This document shows positions 53,110-64,000 of a stretch of 64,000 nt of DNA, in pieces. Position 1 is the first letter of the stretch. Every line of letters begins with the position of its first letter. Source of the DNA: Hesseltinella vesiculosa. Lineage: Eukaryota > Mucoromycota > Mucoromycetes > Mucorales > Cunninghamellaceae. The stretch covers positions 1-64,000 of the forward strand of contig MCGT01000051.1 of NCBI GenBank assembly GCA_002104935.1, read 5' to 3'. The notes under the pieces were generated by a model. That model did not search any database and was not told the DNA's origin. It saw only the letters and a list, made by a program, of their open reading frames with translations. A program made the translations under genes and the position numbers.

Positions 53110-55596
53110 ATGAATTGGGTGATTGGAGTGGTTTTCTATATCTTTGGAGGTGTAACGTTTATGCCCATGCTGCTTTGGCTGGCGCATGCTTACCTATCGA
53201 TTCCTCCCCCGAGCACTGAAACATCCAGAGGTCCACAAGAAGTTGATGTGACGACATCTTACAACTATGGCACGAAAAAAGGATGGATACGACTGTCATC
53301 CAATTACCTTGCCAAGGCTACTCAGATTGGCAAGAAGAAACAAGGAAAGCAATCGGGCGAAGGCTTTGGCGTGCTCAAACAAGGCGTGCTCAAGGTCTAC
53401 ACGGATGAAATGCAGCAACACTTGGAATGGGTGCTGGATCTTCACGAGTACAACGTCTCGCTCTATCCTCCAGGACGCTTGGAACACATTCTCTTCAGCC
53501 GATCGGTTGCTCTCAAACTGGAACGTAAAGACTGCATCAAGGATGACGACAACATCACCAACAGCAAACCCACGACGGCACATAGTAGTGCCAGCAGCGA
53601 CCTACTGAGCTCTAGCAACAGCACACCAGTGTCCCTAGCCAGCCCTTCAAGCAGCTTTGACCATTCACAGCAACAGCTGCAGCAGCAACGCTCACAGGAA
53701 AAAAAGGTGCAGGACCCTGTGCTCTATTTCTCCTGCAGCCGGCCCGTGGACAAGGAAGACTGGTATTTTGCGTTCATGTCGACGTGTCACACAAACACCC
53801 CAGGATATCATGCGATCCCCTTCGACCCCATGGCTGTAGCTTCGCTGATCACCTCCATCGGCCAGCAACAGCGCCAGGAGCACGTCCTTGTCAACAGCAC
53901 AGCCGACCGAGCGGTGGACGATGACCCGCTTGCCGACGATGACCCGCTCTCGCCGACGTCCTCGGTGGCGCACGCAGCGATACCCTGGTTCAATGCTGTA
54001 CTTGGCCGCACCTTCCTCGCGATCTACAAGACCCAACGATTCCAATCCTACGTTTTGGAGACGCTTGCCAAGAAGACAAAGAAAATGAAAACGCCAGGCT
54101 TCCTTGGCGATATCCAGGTACGTGATGTCGATGTGGGCATGGCCGTTCCATTTGTGACACAGCCGAAGCTCGTGGCACTCCAGCCCGATGGCACCCTGGT
54201 GCTGGACGCTCAGGTGGACTACCGAGGTGGGTTCAAGGTGGTGGTGGAAGCAAATGCGGCCGGGGCCTTCTCCATCCGTGTGCCGTTGGTCCTATCCCTG
54301 ACCCTGCAATCGCTCTCAGGGGTTGTCCGGTTCAAGATCAAACCACCCCCTAGCAATCGCTATTGGATTGGCTTTTGCACCATGCCTGTGATGAAATGGT
54401 CCATTGTGCCTGCGGTGTCCAGCTACAACGTCAAGATCTCCCTGGTCACCAAGATCATCGAAGCCAAGATCCGCCGCATGATGACCGACAATATGGTGCT
54501 CCCCAACATGGAGGACATCCCCTTTGCCCGCTCCGACGGCAAAGGCGGCATCTTCAATGACGCTGAGCCCGCACCTTCTGATACCACCTCACAAGTGTCG
54601 TCTCCCGATCAACCTATGGACAGCCACCTACATCAATCTTTTGTGATCCAGCCAGACAAGAGCCTCCATCCCTACAACAACAGCAGCAGCGAATCTCTCA
54701 TGTCGCCCCCCACCCTCTCTGCTTCCTCGTCGACCCCTGGCCGATGGTCTCGTCTCTTTTTATCCCGCCGTAAAAAGGCCCCTACCGAAAACACAAGTGT
54801 TACCGATGCAAGTGTATGACGAAGAAAGAGTTGCCGGAGCTGACCTTTTTTTCTCATTTCTGAACAGGCTGCCGAGACTGAAGAGCTACCAACGGATGAC
54901 ACGGACAAGGACTTTATGATGGACGCACAACGGGAAGAAAAGGCAGATGGGTCTCTAGAGGAGCCCATAGCAGAGGCAGAGGATTTGCCGGACCAGACAG
55001 AATCATTGGCACCTGACAGGACCTCACCGAGCAGTAGCCACAGCCCACTTGATGACACTCGATCCATTTATAGTGTACGGTCGACGTCTAGCACCAGCGT
55101 TAACGCCACGGCCGGCAATGGCACCACCACCACCCGACGACGTAAATTGTACAATGCTGCCGGCTATCTCTTATCCAAAAGCAAGACGCTCGCCAGTGAT
55201 TTCCGTGACTACCGACAACAAGATTTGCACTTGAAGCGCCAGAAATCCCAACTCCAATATGCCGACCAGCTGGAAGACATGCGCCGCCGATGTAACGAAA
55301 ACGAAGTACGTCGTCAATCTAGTCCCTCACTACCCCTCGACCCTGAGGCTTCCACGTCGCCTTCTTCTGGAGGCATTCCAATCCTCAGCAGCAACAGCAC
55401 CTCGACCTTGCTCAGTCCGGAGGTCACCACGCCATTGTCACGCTCGGCCCCCAACCTGCCGCCCTCCACCACAACCTCCCCCTCTCATGCTGGTGACGCT
55501 CTTGCCGATGACGACTCATTGATGTCCTACAAATCTGTTGCTGACCAGCCTCCTCTTCCACCCCGCCGCCCACCTCAATTACCACCTCGCAATTGA
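53110..55596 (+). CDS. SMP-domain lipid-transfer protein with PH-like domain (Nvj2/TEX2-like)
   Basis: Two exons, 53110-54813 and 54868-55596 (phase 0), 810 aa. An N-terminal hydrophobic helix (residues 3-30, WVIGVVFYIFGGVTFMPML) would anchor it in the ER. A PH-like region follows (about 55-235, GVLKVYTDEMQQHLEWVLDL and CSRPVDKEDWYFAF), split by a Ser/Gln-rich insert. The SMP domain (about 285-472, AIPWFNAVLGRTF to NMEDIPF) is the lipid-carrying barrel. The last 340 residues are Ser/Pro-rich and end in PPLPPRRPPQLPPR, an SH3-ligand type. Homologues move lipids at ER-vacuole or ER-Golgi contacts. Confidence 0.85.
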
Positions 55597-55747
55597 CTGT
55601 GCGCTTTTGTATTATACCAATACCATCCCCAACATCCAATTTTTTTTGTATGCATGCGCCCAGAATGTTTGTATATTTTTTTTTTAAAAAATCTGCATGT
55701 TTATTTCAAGAGAGGGAGGACCTTGGCTAACAATGGCAAAAATGCGT

Positions 55748-56265
55748 TTATTCGTCGTCAACAACAGCGGTTTCGAGACCTAGGAAGAAAAAAAACAGGA
55801 AATGAGTATCAAGGCAGGTCGCACCAGTTTCTTTCTTTCTTTTTTTTTTTACCCTTGAAGGAGGCAACGGGGACGTAGGTGACATAGGAGTAGAGCTTTT
55901 CCTTGGCATCTTCGTCATCGTTACGCTTGCGGGCAATGCGGACACGGATACGGTGGTCAATGTGCTTGACACCACGGGACCACAAAGCCTTGTTCAAAGC
56001 GGGATCCAAACGAACATCAGAGGTACCCATGGTCTTGGTGGCGAATTCCTTGACGGCCTTGACGGCTTGAGGGGCACGCTTGCGGAGAGCACTGGAAGAG
56101 GAAAGATTGAGGATGGCGGGGTTCGACTTTTTGACCATTCGTAGGATGAGATGGATGAAAAACCACTTACCGGCCAAAGACATGCTTGTGCATGTGGATG
56201 GTGTATTCACGGGTGACAACGTCGGCAAGAGTGGAACGTTTGGTGGTCTTTTGATCCTTGGCCAT
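55748..56265 (-). CDS. RPL31: 60S ribosomal protein eL31
   Basis: Three coding exons on the minus strand, 56171-56265, 55853-56091 and 55748-55779, 121 aa, a normal length. Segments such as [30 protein letters not shown] and [22 protein letters not shown] are characteristic. It sits near the polypeptide exit tunnel of the large subunit. An AG acceptor immediately precedes the ATG, and an upstream exon ending at 56,518 with ATG GAA ATC CAG then GTGAGC would be in frame. The transcript may thus carry a 5' exon adding four residues. Confidence 0.95.
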
Positions 56266-56621
56266 CTGCTCATAATGGAAAAATAAAAGTCAGCATACAT
56301 CCTGTCAGATCTCCACCCATCCATCCGTCCTGCACTCAAATCATCCATCCATCATTTATATCCATTTTGTTGACATCGATGGTCTGGTGGATGTTTCTGT
56401 ATAAAGATCGTTCGTCGTATGTACTTACTGCGTTTGTGGAATAAAAGAAAAGGGAAGAAGAAAGGGAAAAAACCGGCTGCCCACGAGCTTTTTTTTTTTT
56501 TTTCGTTTGCGGCTCACCTGGATTTCCATGTTGAATTGAGACAAGACCATGGCATGATTTTGTGGTAATTGCCAAAGTAAATTTGTTCGTTCAGATAACG
56601 CAAAATGAAGGGAGGTTGGGC

Positions 56622-56905
56622 ATATTATTAGAAATACAAAATAAGAGAGAGGAGGAAAGTGTCTAATTAGGGCCTGTGCTGCTGGGACGAGTCAAAGGCG
56701 ACGTTGCTGGTGGGTCGGTGGTAGAAGGGGCTCGTAAATCTAAGGCTGAAGCGTGATTCGCGGTGCCGTTTCTGGCTTGGACGTTTTGTTGATCCACTGC
56801 CAATTCCAAAGACGTCTGACAAAAAAAGACGTGAGTGATCCCATTTCGCATGGTGCGCTAGCTCTTTTTCCTACCTTGCCGCCTGTGCTTTTGCTATGGC
56901 GTTAA
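56622..56905 (-). pseudogene. Duplicated 3' end of the ArfGAP gene
   Basis: Copies the last intron and last exon of the gene at 58,036-61,196: [11 protein letters not shown], then a deletion of about 120 bp, then [14 protein letters not shown] and the same end. The shared 3' flank TATTATTAGAAATAC shows the copy extends past the stop. Only a fragment; no promoter or upstream exons. Confidence 0.75.
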
Positions 56906-57179
56906 AAATAAAATGTGAACACCACTTTCAGCGCCTTTGAGCCCTTCTTTTACTAAATAGACGAGGGGACTCAGTAAATTCACAGATGCGAATGTTACGC
57001 TCAACATCTTTTCCTGTTATTTCTTTCTCTTCGCTAATTCTTAATACGACATCACACAACGCTACACGCCTGGCTAATGCCTCCATTGAACGCTTTATTG
57101 CAAGGCAAAACTCTGAAATGGTAGAGATTCTCAATAACTGAACCACACCCTCACTTGGAGTCAACCGATCCTGAAGTAA

Positions 57180-57399
57180 CTGATCAAGTGCCCTTCGCTC
57201 GCTGTAGTGATTGCAAGTGTAAACGACCTCTAGTGCATTTTGAAGGATGCAGATGCTAGTACCTCACTTGCATCCGCTGCCGAAACAGTGCCACCCGCCA
57301 ACGATCTCCCCCTTCTACTTTTTTGTACAGCGAGCATGAAAAAAATGTGTATTACCTGTTCTAAACCTCAATGCCACATCCTAAACAGTTACTTCCCGA
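57180..57399 (+). pseudogene. Decayed cysteine-rich module
   Basis: One frame reads CSDCKCKRPLVHFEGCRC, an in-frame TAG, then LTCIRCRNSATRQ. Fungal proteins with paired CxxC...RPL..F...TC..CR sequences have this spacing, so a zinc-binding module interrupted by a stop is likely. It overlaps a second, differently framed ORF (57,336-57,533). Confidence 0.4.
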
Positions 57400-57533
57400 T
57401 CACTCCCATCCATGTCATCCCTAGCCGGCGTTACTGCTTTTTACATTTTGTTAATGAAACCAACGCTGCGACATTTTACTACATGTATTCCATCAAGAAA
57501 AGGATATTGTGGTCGCAGTTGATGTTGCTATAA
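57336..57533 (+). CDS. Small CxxC protein, distant relative of the left-half family
   Basis: A 65-aa frame from ATG: CITCSKPQCH at residues 5-14, HVIPSRRYCFLHFVNETN, AATFYYMY and a basic KKRI. The CFLHFVNETNAATFY segment is close to the fragment at 14,571-14,840 and matches RRM RNP1 spacing. Downstream at 57,604-57,846 an open frame with a coiled coil (ALELRARELKKLWSQLDQ) might be a further exon, but I see no convincing splice pair. It may be a relic like its neighbours. Confidence 0.35.
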   Translation: MKKMCITCSKPQCHILNSYFPITPIHVIPSRRYCFLHFVNETNAATFYYMYSIKKRILWSQLMLL

Positions 57534-58035
57534 GACCGGCCTATAAAAACAAAATGGCAATCAAATACGTAGGTTTATTAGTTTTTAAGAGATTACCAAA
57601 CTGATCAGCATTTTTCATACTGCAAATGTGCGGCACAATTACTGTCATTACCATCGGCTGTCCATGACTCCCAGCCTGCTGCAACCAGCCCATCGCCATC
57701 GCTACCACCTCTTTGTCCAAACACGGCTCTCAATTTGAAGCGATGTCGTGATGCCATTGACCAGGAAATTTGTGCTTTGGAACTTAGGGCACGCGAATTA
57801 AAGAAGCTGTGGAGCCAACTGGATCAATGCCTTCGATCAGAATGATCACAATGACCTCCCCTGACCCCTTTATACTGCAAAACATGCCACCCAACCCAGC
57901 ACGTCCTCGGTTCTCTCAACCTGCTCATCATTATTTCTTTGATTGCAATCATCGATCCTCCTATAAAGCCATTATTATCTCTCTTTACCGACTTGATTTA
58001 TTATTAGAAATACAAATAAGAGAGGAGTAGATTGT

Positions 58036-61000
58036 CTAAAGAGGACCTGTGCTGCTGGGACGAGTCAAAGAGGATGTTACTGGTGGGTCGGCGGTAGTAG
58101 GGGCTCGTAAATCTAAGGCTGAAGTGTGGTGGCGTTCCATTCCAGGTGATCGGAACGACGACATGGCTTCTCGAAAGCCAAAGTCAAGCGAGCTTGCAGG
58201 CGAGGCATTGTGCAGTTTATCAAAGGCGAACAGCCGTAGTGCCGTCACGGCTTGGACGTTTTGTTGATCCACTGCCAATTCCAAAGGCGTCTGACAAAAA
58301 AAGGCGTGAGTGATCCCATTTCGCATGGCGTGCTGGCTCTTTTTCCTACCTTGCCGTCTGTGTTTTTGCTATCGGCTTTGGCATGGCGTTTTAAAAGACA
58401 CAGAACGAGTCGCACGTTGTTGGCAGCGGCGGCATAGTGGAGACTGGTATAACCGTTGATATCTTGCTCGTTCACATTCGCTGACCATTGCAACAAAAAG
58501 TCAACAGCAGCTTCGTTGCCTTGCTGTACAACTCGATGAAGTGCTGTCTGGTCGTCGGCGTCGGGGTTCTTGTAATCGACGGCGGCTCCCATGGCCAGTG
58601 CGCGTAAGCCTCCAGCCAAATCGCTGTCATCGACGATGCAATGCCAAAACACGCAATCTTGGTTTTCCAGCCGCTTGACAAACGATTTTTTCATATACTT
58701 TTCGGTGATCCAAAGATCGCGTTCGTTTCTAACTCAGAAGCATGAGCGGTGCTTCGTTTTTAATCCTATGGCTTCTTACCTGGAGGAGGAGGGATGGATA
58801 TGGAAGCTTTCCATGTGCTCCGGGATATCTTCTTCGTAAATGCTATTGATTGCTGTGTTGCCAAGCTTCAGCATGACCTGAAGAACAGAAAGGTTCGTGT
58901 CAATGTTGGTCATGGCTGATCACGTACCATATTGGTTTACCTCGATGGTCTCCTTTTCCCATTTGTCCAGCACCAATGCTCGCACACGACTGACATGGAC
59001 ACCGAGGCTGCGATGGATACCTGAGCATTCGATGCAGACGATGATGCCGAGGTTTGTGCTTGCCCATTCAGGCTCCTTGGCTCCGCAATCAGCGCAGACT
59101 TCGTTGCCAGGCATCGCGCGCAGCTCTTGCAAGGATTGTCGTATATCGTCTGACATTTTATTGGCAGGCTCGGTGATGCGCTTAGATGAAAGAAGTGAGC
59201 GTTATTGTATTCGTCCAACATGTTATGTATTACAGGTTTCAGGGTGCTGCTTGGATTGGCCTTGAATGATCGGGAGGGTGCTTTATCCGAGTTGAGTGCT
59301 TGTTGGTTGGTGGTACGGATGGCATCGATCCATTCCAGCATGTCATGTTCGCTCTCGGCTTGCAAAACAATGATCCTGAAAATATAAAAAAAAAAGAAAA
59401 TGACATGAATGTGATGAATGCCTGCTCAGTTTCTAAATATTACCTCATTGGAGAAATAAGTTCAAAGCAAAACCGTCGATCATAACTGTCACTCGTCTTG
59501 ACACTGCAAACACGGAGGTTGTAGCTTTGAGGTTGATCATCGTCCTTGGCCTAGAAGAGGTGAAGCAGGGTGAATGAGGTTCATTGCATTGGTTCGATGT
59601 TGTTGGTGGGTTTACTTTCGGACCACGCGTGGAGCAGATCAAATCCTCCCCGTCGATGGTATAGTACTTGCGCACCCAGCTTTGGAGAACTCGGCCGCCC
59701 TTTCGTTCGAACAAATACCCAGACTTGCCAAGGCTTCCGACGGATGATTTGGCAAGCATGTCAAAGTAGCCAGTGTCTTGCGATGGGTGGTAGTTGTCGA
59801 TCGAGTTCTAGTCATGCCAAAAAAAAAAAAAAAGTGTGTGTGGTCGCTGTGATGTGCAGTTTGGCCAGCAGCCAGAGCTCCCGCTTACCTGAGCACAAAT
59901 TTCTTGATACACACCGCTTTCCAAAGCTTCCTCGATGTGTCGTTGTCTTGACTGGAAGCAATTGATCAGTTATATTGGCACTCATGGGGATCAAATGGCC
60001 CGGACTTTTAACTTACATCGTGTAAAAGACCTAGCCATGGAAACAATTCAAGAAAGAAGTGGGATCAATCACTGGCAAGCCTCGGTTTGATGGACTATTC
60101 TACCTGTCAGATCACGCATATATGGCTCTAGATCTTTCAAAGTCTCATAGCTTTGATGGTGAAAGACCGATTCAGTATACATGTAGGCCATGACCTAGGA
60201 AACGATAAAGAAATGATCAAGCCCGTGGACAAGCGCCATAGTCGCTTCTTACAGTTTCCATGTAATCCACTTTTTTCTTGGCTTCAATGGCATTCAGGGT
60301 GGCAACATACTCTAGGTATAATTGATGAAAGATCTTGCGGGCATCGCTGAGATCGCGCGCGGCCTGGTTCAAAAAGAAGATCAGCATCTTTTCTGTTGTT
60401 GCAAATCATGTTTTTTCATGGATCGTACTTCATGTAAAGTGGCGTCCTTGGGTTTCTTGGACATGTATTTGGCCAACGCGGTGTCGACATCGTCGCTTGC
60501 CTTGTCAAAGCGCTTCTTGAGATCCTACACAAGCGAAACAATCAGCGTAAGGATACGTCGTATAAACCAAATCGTCCGCCTACCTTGACAGGGTAAATGA
60601 CTTCTTTCACAAACTTTTCCAAAGGAAGGACGAACGTGTCGTTGACGTGCGACGTCTAGCAAGAAGAAGAAAGTGGAACGACGTGAGTAAAAAAAAAAGG
60701 GGGGGAGGACCAGCACAGACAACGCACCAGCATCGACCGACTCTTTTCAACTTCAAAGAGAGATTTGCCAAACTTTTCCATGGCATAAGCTATAAAGAAG
60801 ACAAGGTCAGGGATGGATGTACAAGACAAGGAGCTGACATGTCAAAAAAAAAAAAAAAAGCCATCACGTTGTTTTTACAAGATGGGCGCGAGGGTATGCT
60901 TACCAACAATGGGATCATCTTGAGAATGAGCAAAGGCAGTAAACTCTTTAGCGAGTTGCTGCTGCTGTTCACTGAAAGCTATGTACAAAGGATAAGGTCA

Positions 61001-61196
61001 ATGGCGATAAAGCAACGTGGGAAGTCTAAAAAAAGTGCGAAGGTTTACAAGAAGCCAAATCAATTTGGGAGCGGGTGAGTTTGACGAGAGTTTTCAAGGA
61101 TGCCTCAAAGTTGGCAAGAGACTCTTCATGAGAATGGATACGTTTTCTAAATGTTGGTGAATCTTCCAGACAACCTCGAAGATCTAAGGCTGGCAT
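58036..61196 (-). CDS. BAR-PH-ArfGAP-ankyrin protein (ACAP/centaurin-beta type)
   Basis: About 16 exons on the minus strand from the ATG at 61,196 to the stop at 58,036; about 715 aa. Domains in order: BAR (residues about 1-225, starting with [19 protein letters not shown]), PH (about 262-370, [18 protein letters not shown]), ArfGAP (about 400-510) and ankyrin repeats (about 530-640). The zinc finger CADC-x16-CIEC and the arginine finger in [14 protein letters not shown] are intact, so Arf-GTP hydrolysis activity is expected at curved endosomal membranes. Exon 8 is only 14 nt (60,017-60,030). The last exon and 3' end are duplicated at 56.6 kb. Confidence 0.9.
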
Positions 61197-61789
61197 CGTG
61201 TAATTGAAATTATAATATAAAAGAGAGAGAAAAAAAATAGGAGAGCGGCAAAACGCCCCTTTTCCGCCTTTTTTTTTTTTTTTTTTGGCATGATCTGACA
61301 TGCTGTCCGGCCAGTTTTACCCATATGCAAGGCCAGCATCCCCACTATCCGTTGCATTCTATTCTAGTAAGTTGCACTTTTTGCACTGCTAGTGCCAATG
61401 AAAGGGGCGAAGGCGGATGTGTCATGGACGTCAAGCAGGCTAGCGTGCATTTCCTGGGCATACCAAATTAGCCAATAGCGAGGCGAGATGGCTCGCAGTA
61501 GGAAGATGACCACGACAAATAAAGTGCCGTGTGATGGTGCTGTGAATCACAGCACTAAGCATGACAGGCCGTGGCGGTATTCATTAAGAAATGGGTGAAG
61601 CAATGGTTAGCGGCGAGCACATGCATGTGCACAGACAGACGACGCCTATTTGTTTCTATAAGCAAGCTCGAGAACCAAGCGCGTCCCTCCATTTTTTTAG
61701 ATTGCGCTCTCGATTTTTTTTGTGCCACAAGTTCACCGCGGCTCCCTTTTTGTGTCTTTGTTGCTTTATTGCTCACCGATGATCCATTG
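61197..61789. other. Intergenic, nothing recognised
   Basis: Upstream of the ArfGAP gene. Holds its promoter; short overlapping frames only. Confidence 0.5.
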
Positions 61790-62420
61790 CACGATCAGGT
61801 ATTCGACTGCTGGCAATGGGCTGCTGTCAGCCTTTGTTAGCCTTGCCCACCCACGCCTACCTGCTCGGTGCTGATCCTCCCCAATCACGCTCAACATTAC
61901 TCCTTTTTTTCGTGTTCTTTGGTTTTAGAGATAGCTGCGACGTTTGTTTTCTAGTGGCGCCATAGGAAGAGAGGAAAATCGATTGTTTGAAATTTTCCGG
62001 CCTAAAGAGGGTCTCTTCCCAAAAAAAAAAAAAAATAAAGGCAAAGGTCGGGAGAAATTTTGTCATGAGCGTGATCTAGCCCTCAAGCCATATCTAAGGA
62101 GGTCATAATTTGGATACAGGCCAAAGCTCACCAAGGACTACCAAAGCAGCACAGCTTAAAGTAAAACCATTGAAGGCTGTGCTTGGATTCAGCTTACGGT
62201 AGGGAACGTAGTGTTCAAGTTTCAGCAGCAGTGCCTTCCATCTTTGGTTTGGCCTAGCTCTGGCGGAAATCAGCGAGGAAAGTCATAACACTGGTCAATT
62301 CTCATTATAGGCTGGCAGCCTGAACAGTTTGGACGTGGACGTTGCCTTTTAGCCCTCCCTCGATGAACAGAGCTACGTCGGACATTGCAATAATTTTTGC
62401 CTGGCTGGGGAAGGAGGTGC
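61790..62420 (+). repeat. R1 element, diverged single copy
   Basis: Same orientation as the tandem array: GCCTTTGTTAGCCTTGCCC, CTTTGGTTTTAGAGATAGCTG, GGCTTGGATTCAGCTTACGG-like and TCGGACATTGCAAT are recognisable against 3115-3560. About 70-75% identical, so it is an old insertion. It shows that R1 existed as a dispersed repeat before the array was amplified. Confidence 0.75.
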
Positions 62421-62984
62421 CAAGAGTTACTGTAGCTTCAGCAAAGAGACAGAGAGCGAGCATCACTCGCACATAAACTCTGGCATACGCTTTCTCTGGC
62501 CTACCAATCTTACCTTTTCTTCCGCTTACAAGCCCACCGACTTTCGTAGCCATGTCTCCTCAACCACTCATTGTACAGCCCTAGTAAAACTATGCCTTCA
62601 CTCACTCACCCTGCCTCTACGTTGACCAACCATACACTCCTTTTTATCTCGCATCATTCACACTTCCATTTTTCCTGTTGACCTTTTCCTTCCAAATCGG
62701 AAATTGTACCTTCGCCTGAAGACGCTGTTATGCATAAAGTCGACACCAGCATTCAGCCAAGGTTGGACTGCTTCCTTGCATATGGTGCTGGCGTCCTTGC
62801 TACTTCGTGGGTATTAATGATAAGTGTTGTAAGTGAAGCTTTTCATGTAACTTTTAACAGATGGCTGGAAGTCACTGGTCGTTGGATGACAAAGAGAAAA
62901 AGCAGTCGATTTAGTGCCCATGGGGGAAAAGGCAAGACCCAGAATAAAAAAGAAACAACTGAGCGGAAATTGAATATGACGCTC
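62421..62984. other. Spacer between R1 and R2, nothing recognised
   Basis: No credible gene. Short frames only. Confidence 0.4.
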
Positions 62985-63500
62985 TCTTCGTTTCGTAAAA
63001 AAATAAAAATAAAAAAAAGCAATCACTGCACAGCACTTTTGGGTAGTCAGATCAATCTGCAATTATGCAAAAGTGCCCAAACCAATGAATGATGATGATC
63101 CTGGAAAATCCACGTCGATTGATGAAGATCGCTCAGCCAACTTTTGATCCGTTTCGTTTCGACTCCTCCGCTTCCCCAGCTAAAAAATTAACCATTTTCA
63201 CCAGGGGGACTGACTCCCAGTTGATCAGTTCAAATGCCGAAGTGGCATTTTGCTACAAGCCAGCTCTCCCGGAAATTGTGTCTATCAGTGCAAAGTAATG
63301 CGAGCTGGCATTGATTCAATTGAAGCTCTCTCAGACACTGCAGGGAAAGGCACGAAAGGTGATTTCGCACGCACCCAGTTTTACTCTCTGGCGCACTTGA
63401 AATGATGCAGTTCGTCCGTTTGATTCACCCACAAGAAATATTTATTCACAGCTTGAATAAAAACCTGGCATCAAATGATGATGGAAGCCCGGTAGCGTAT
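62985..63500. repeat. R2 repeat, copy 3
   Basis: Matches the copies at 25,975 and 51,915 in the same orientation: GCAATCACTGCACAGCA, CTTTTGATCCGTTTCGTTTC, CCATTTTCACCAGGGGGAC and CTCTGGCGCACTTGAAATG. Confidence 0.75.
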
Positions 63501-63867
63501 AGCATTTTAGATTGTATATATTTTCGTATGGCTTGTTGACCACGGCTCATTGAACTGGGGCAACTTGGAAGAAAAAAGGATTAGCTGACGGTGGACAGCT
63601 AACTGGCAAGGAGTGACGTCGACGGGATTGCAGCATATGATTATCAGTACTGTTCATTTTCTCATTATTACTACGCTCTAGCGGCTTTTCTCTTTGGAGA
63701 GCGAGAATGCCTTTGGATGATGCAAACCAAACAAGGAAAGTGGCTTTTGATTGGCCACAGGTTTTTTTTTTTTTTTTTTGAGGCGGTTGCGCCTGCGCAT
63801 CAAAAAAAGTTTTTCTTCACCGCCCCTTCCTTTTCGCTTCTTTTACATTCATATTTTATTGCACAAC
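63501..63867. promoter_or_regulatory. Upstream region of the La gene
   Basis: About 370 bp with a long poly(T) tract (63,762-63,779) and a CT-rich leader ending TTTTATTGCACAAC before the ATG. No specific motif can be defended. Confidence 0.4.
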
Positions 63868-63976
63868 ATGAGCGACCTCAATGCCAAGATCCGTAAACAA
63901 TTCGAATTCTACTTTAGCGATGCCAACTTGCCTTTTGATCGTTACTTGTGGAACTTGTCAAAGGAAAACGATGGCT
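63868..63976 (+). CDS. La protein (La motif), first exon, cut by window end
   Basis: Exon 1 runs from the ATG at 63,868 to a GTAAGT donor at 63,977, 36 codons plus one base. The sequence [19 protein letters not shown] is the diagnostic La-motif start. La proteins bind the 3' UUU-OH of RNA polymerase III transcripts in the nucleus and protect them. Only the beginning is in the window, so a La-related protein (LARP) is not excluded, although the La motif at the very N-terminus favours genuine La. Confidence 0.85.
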
Positions 63977-64000
63977 GTAAGTCTATTTTTCTGTTTTTCC

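Noticed and set aside
55616..55760. An additional small gene between the SMP gene and eL31
   Set aside because: Only the overlapping 3' ends of two convergent genes are present.

Overview
The window is nuclear DNA of a fungus. Coding genes have several short introns with GTAAGT-like donors and TAG/CAG acceptors, poly(A)/poly(T) tracts fill introns and spacers, and the gene set is fungal (PAT1, TBC Rab-GAP, SMP lipid-transfer protein, ACAP-type ArfGAP, ATP synthase subunit d, eL31, La). An NDC10/GCR1_C Crypton and the general style suggest an early-diverging lineage, probably Mucoromycota (Mucorales-like). That placement is inference, not something the sequence proves.

The window has two halves. 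The left half (1 to about 28.6 kb) is accessory, repeat-built DNA. Positions 1-12,344 are a direct tandem array of four large units (about 2.5 or 3.3 kb) plus a partial fifth. The unit length varies because each unit holds an internal 204-bp minisatellite (2 or 6 full copies) next to a 16-bp VNTR. At 11,805-14,519 and 17,540-20,261 lie the arms of a near-identical 2.7-kb inverted repeat. Inside and around it is a family of small genes with a CxxCxxxC motif near the N-terminus and a later HF...SA.FF core and CHL motif. Three types (called a, b and c here) occur in the fixed order a-b-c followed by an R1 repeat. The right arm belongs to a cassette at 15.9-20.3 kb that is duplicated directly at 20.3-25.3 kb, and a third partial copy sits at 27.0-28.6 kb. 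Several copies are intact (two c copies of 158 aa, one of 155 aa, one b copy of 152 aa, one a copy of 134 aa) and many are broken. Family promoters share the element GTGTTTCAGCGTGATG and a GAAAAAGTGGTTTCAC box just upstream of the ATG. This expanding, unrecognised family is the most interesting content of the window.

The right half (29 to 64 kb) is ordinary gene-dense DNA: a secreted GDSL esterase, PAT1, an apparently intact Crypton, a PQ-loop vacuolar transporter, ATP synthase subunit d, a tail-anchored unknown protein, a Ser/Thr/Pro-rich membrane protein, a mitochondrial carrier, a TBC protein, a short Cut8/STS1-like protein, two unknown genes, an Nvj2/TEX2-like SMP protein, ribosomal protein eL31, a BAR-PH-ArfGAP-ankyrin protein and the first exon of La. 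These are independent housekeeping genes on both strands with no operon logic. Degenerate copies of the left-half dispersed repeats (R1 and its diverged relative R2) reappear at 25.9, 51.9, 61.8 and 63.0 kb. The 3' end of the ArfGAP gene has been duplicated beside a decayed cysteine-rich module.
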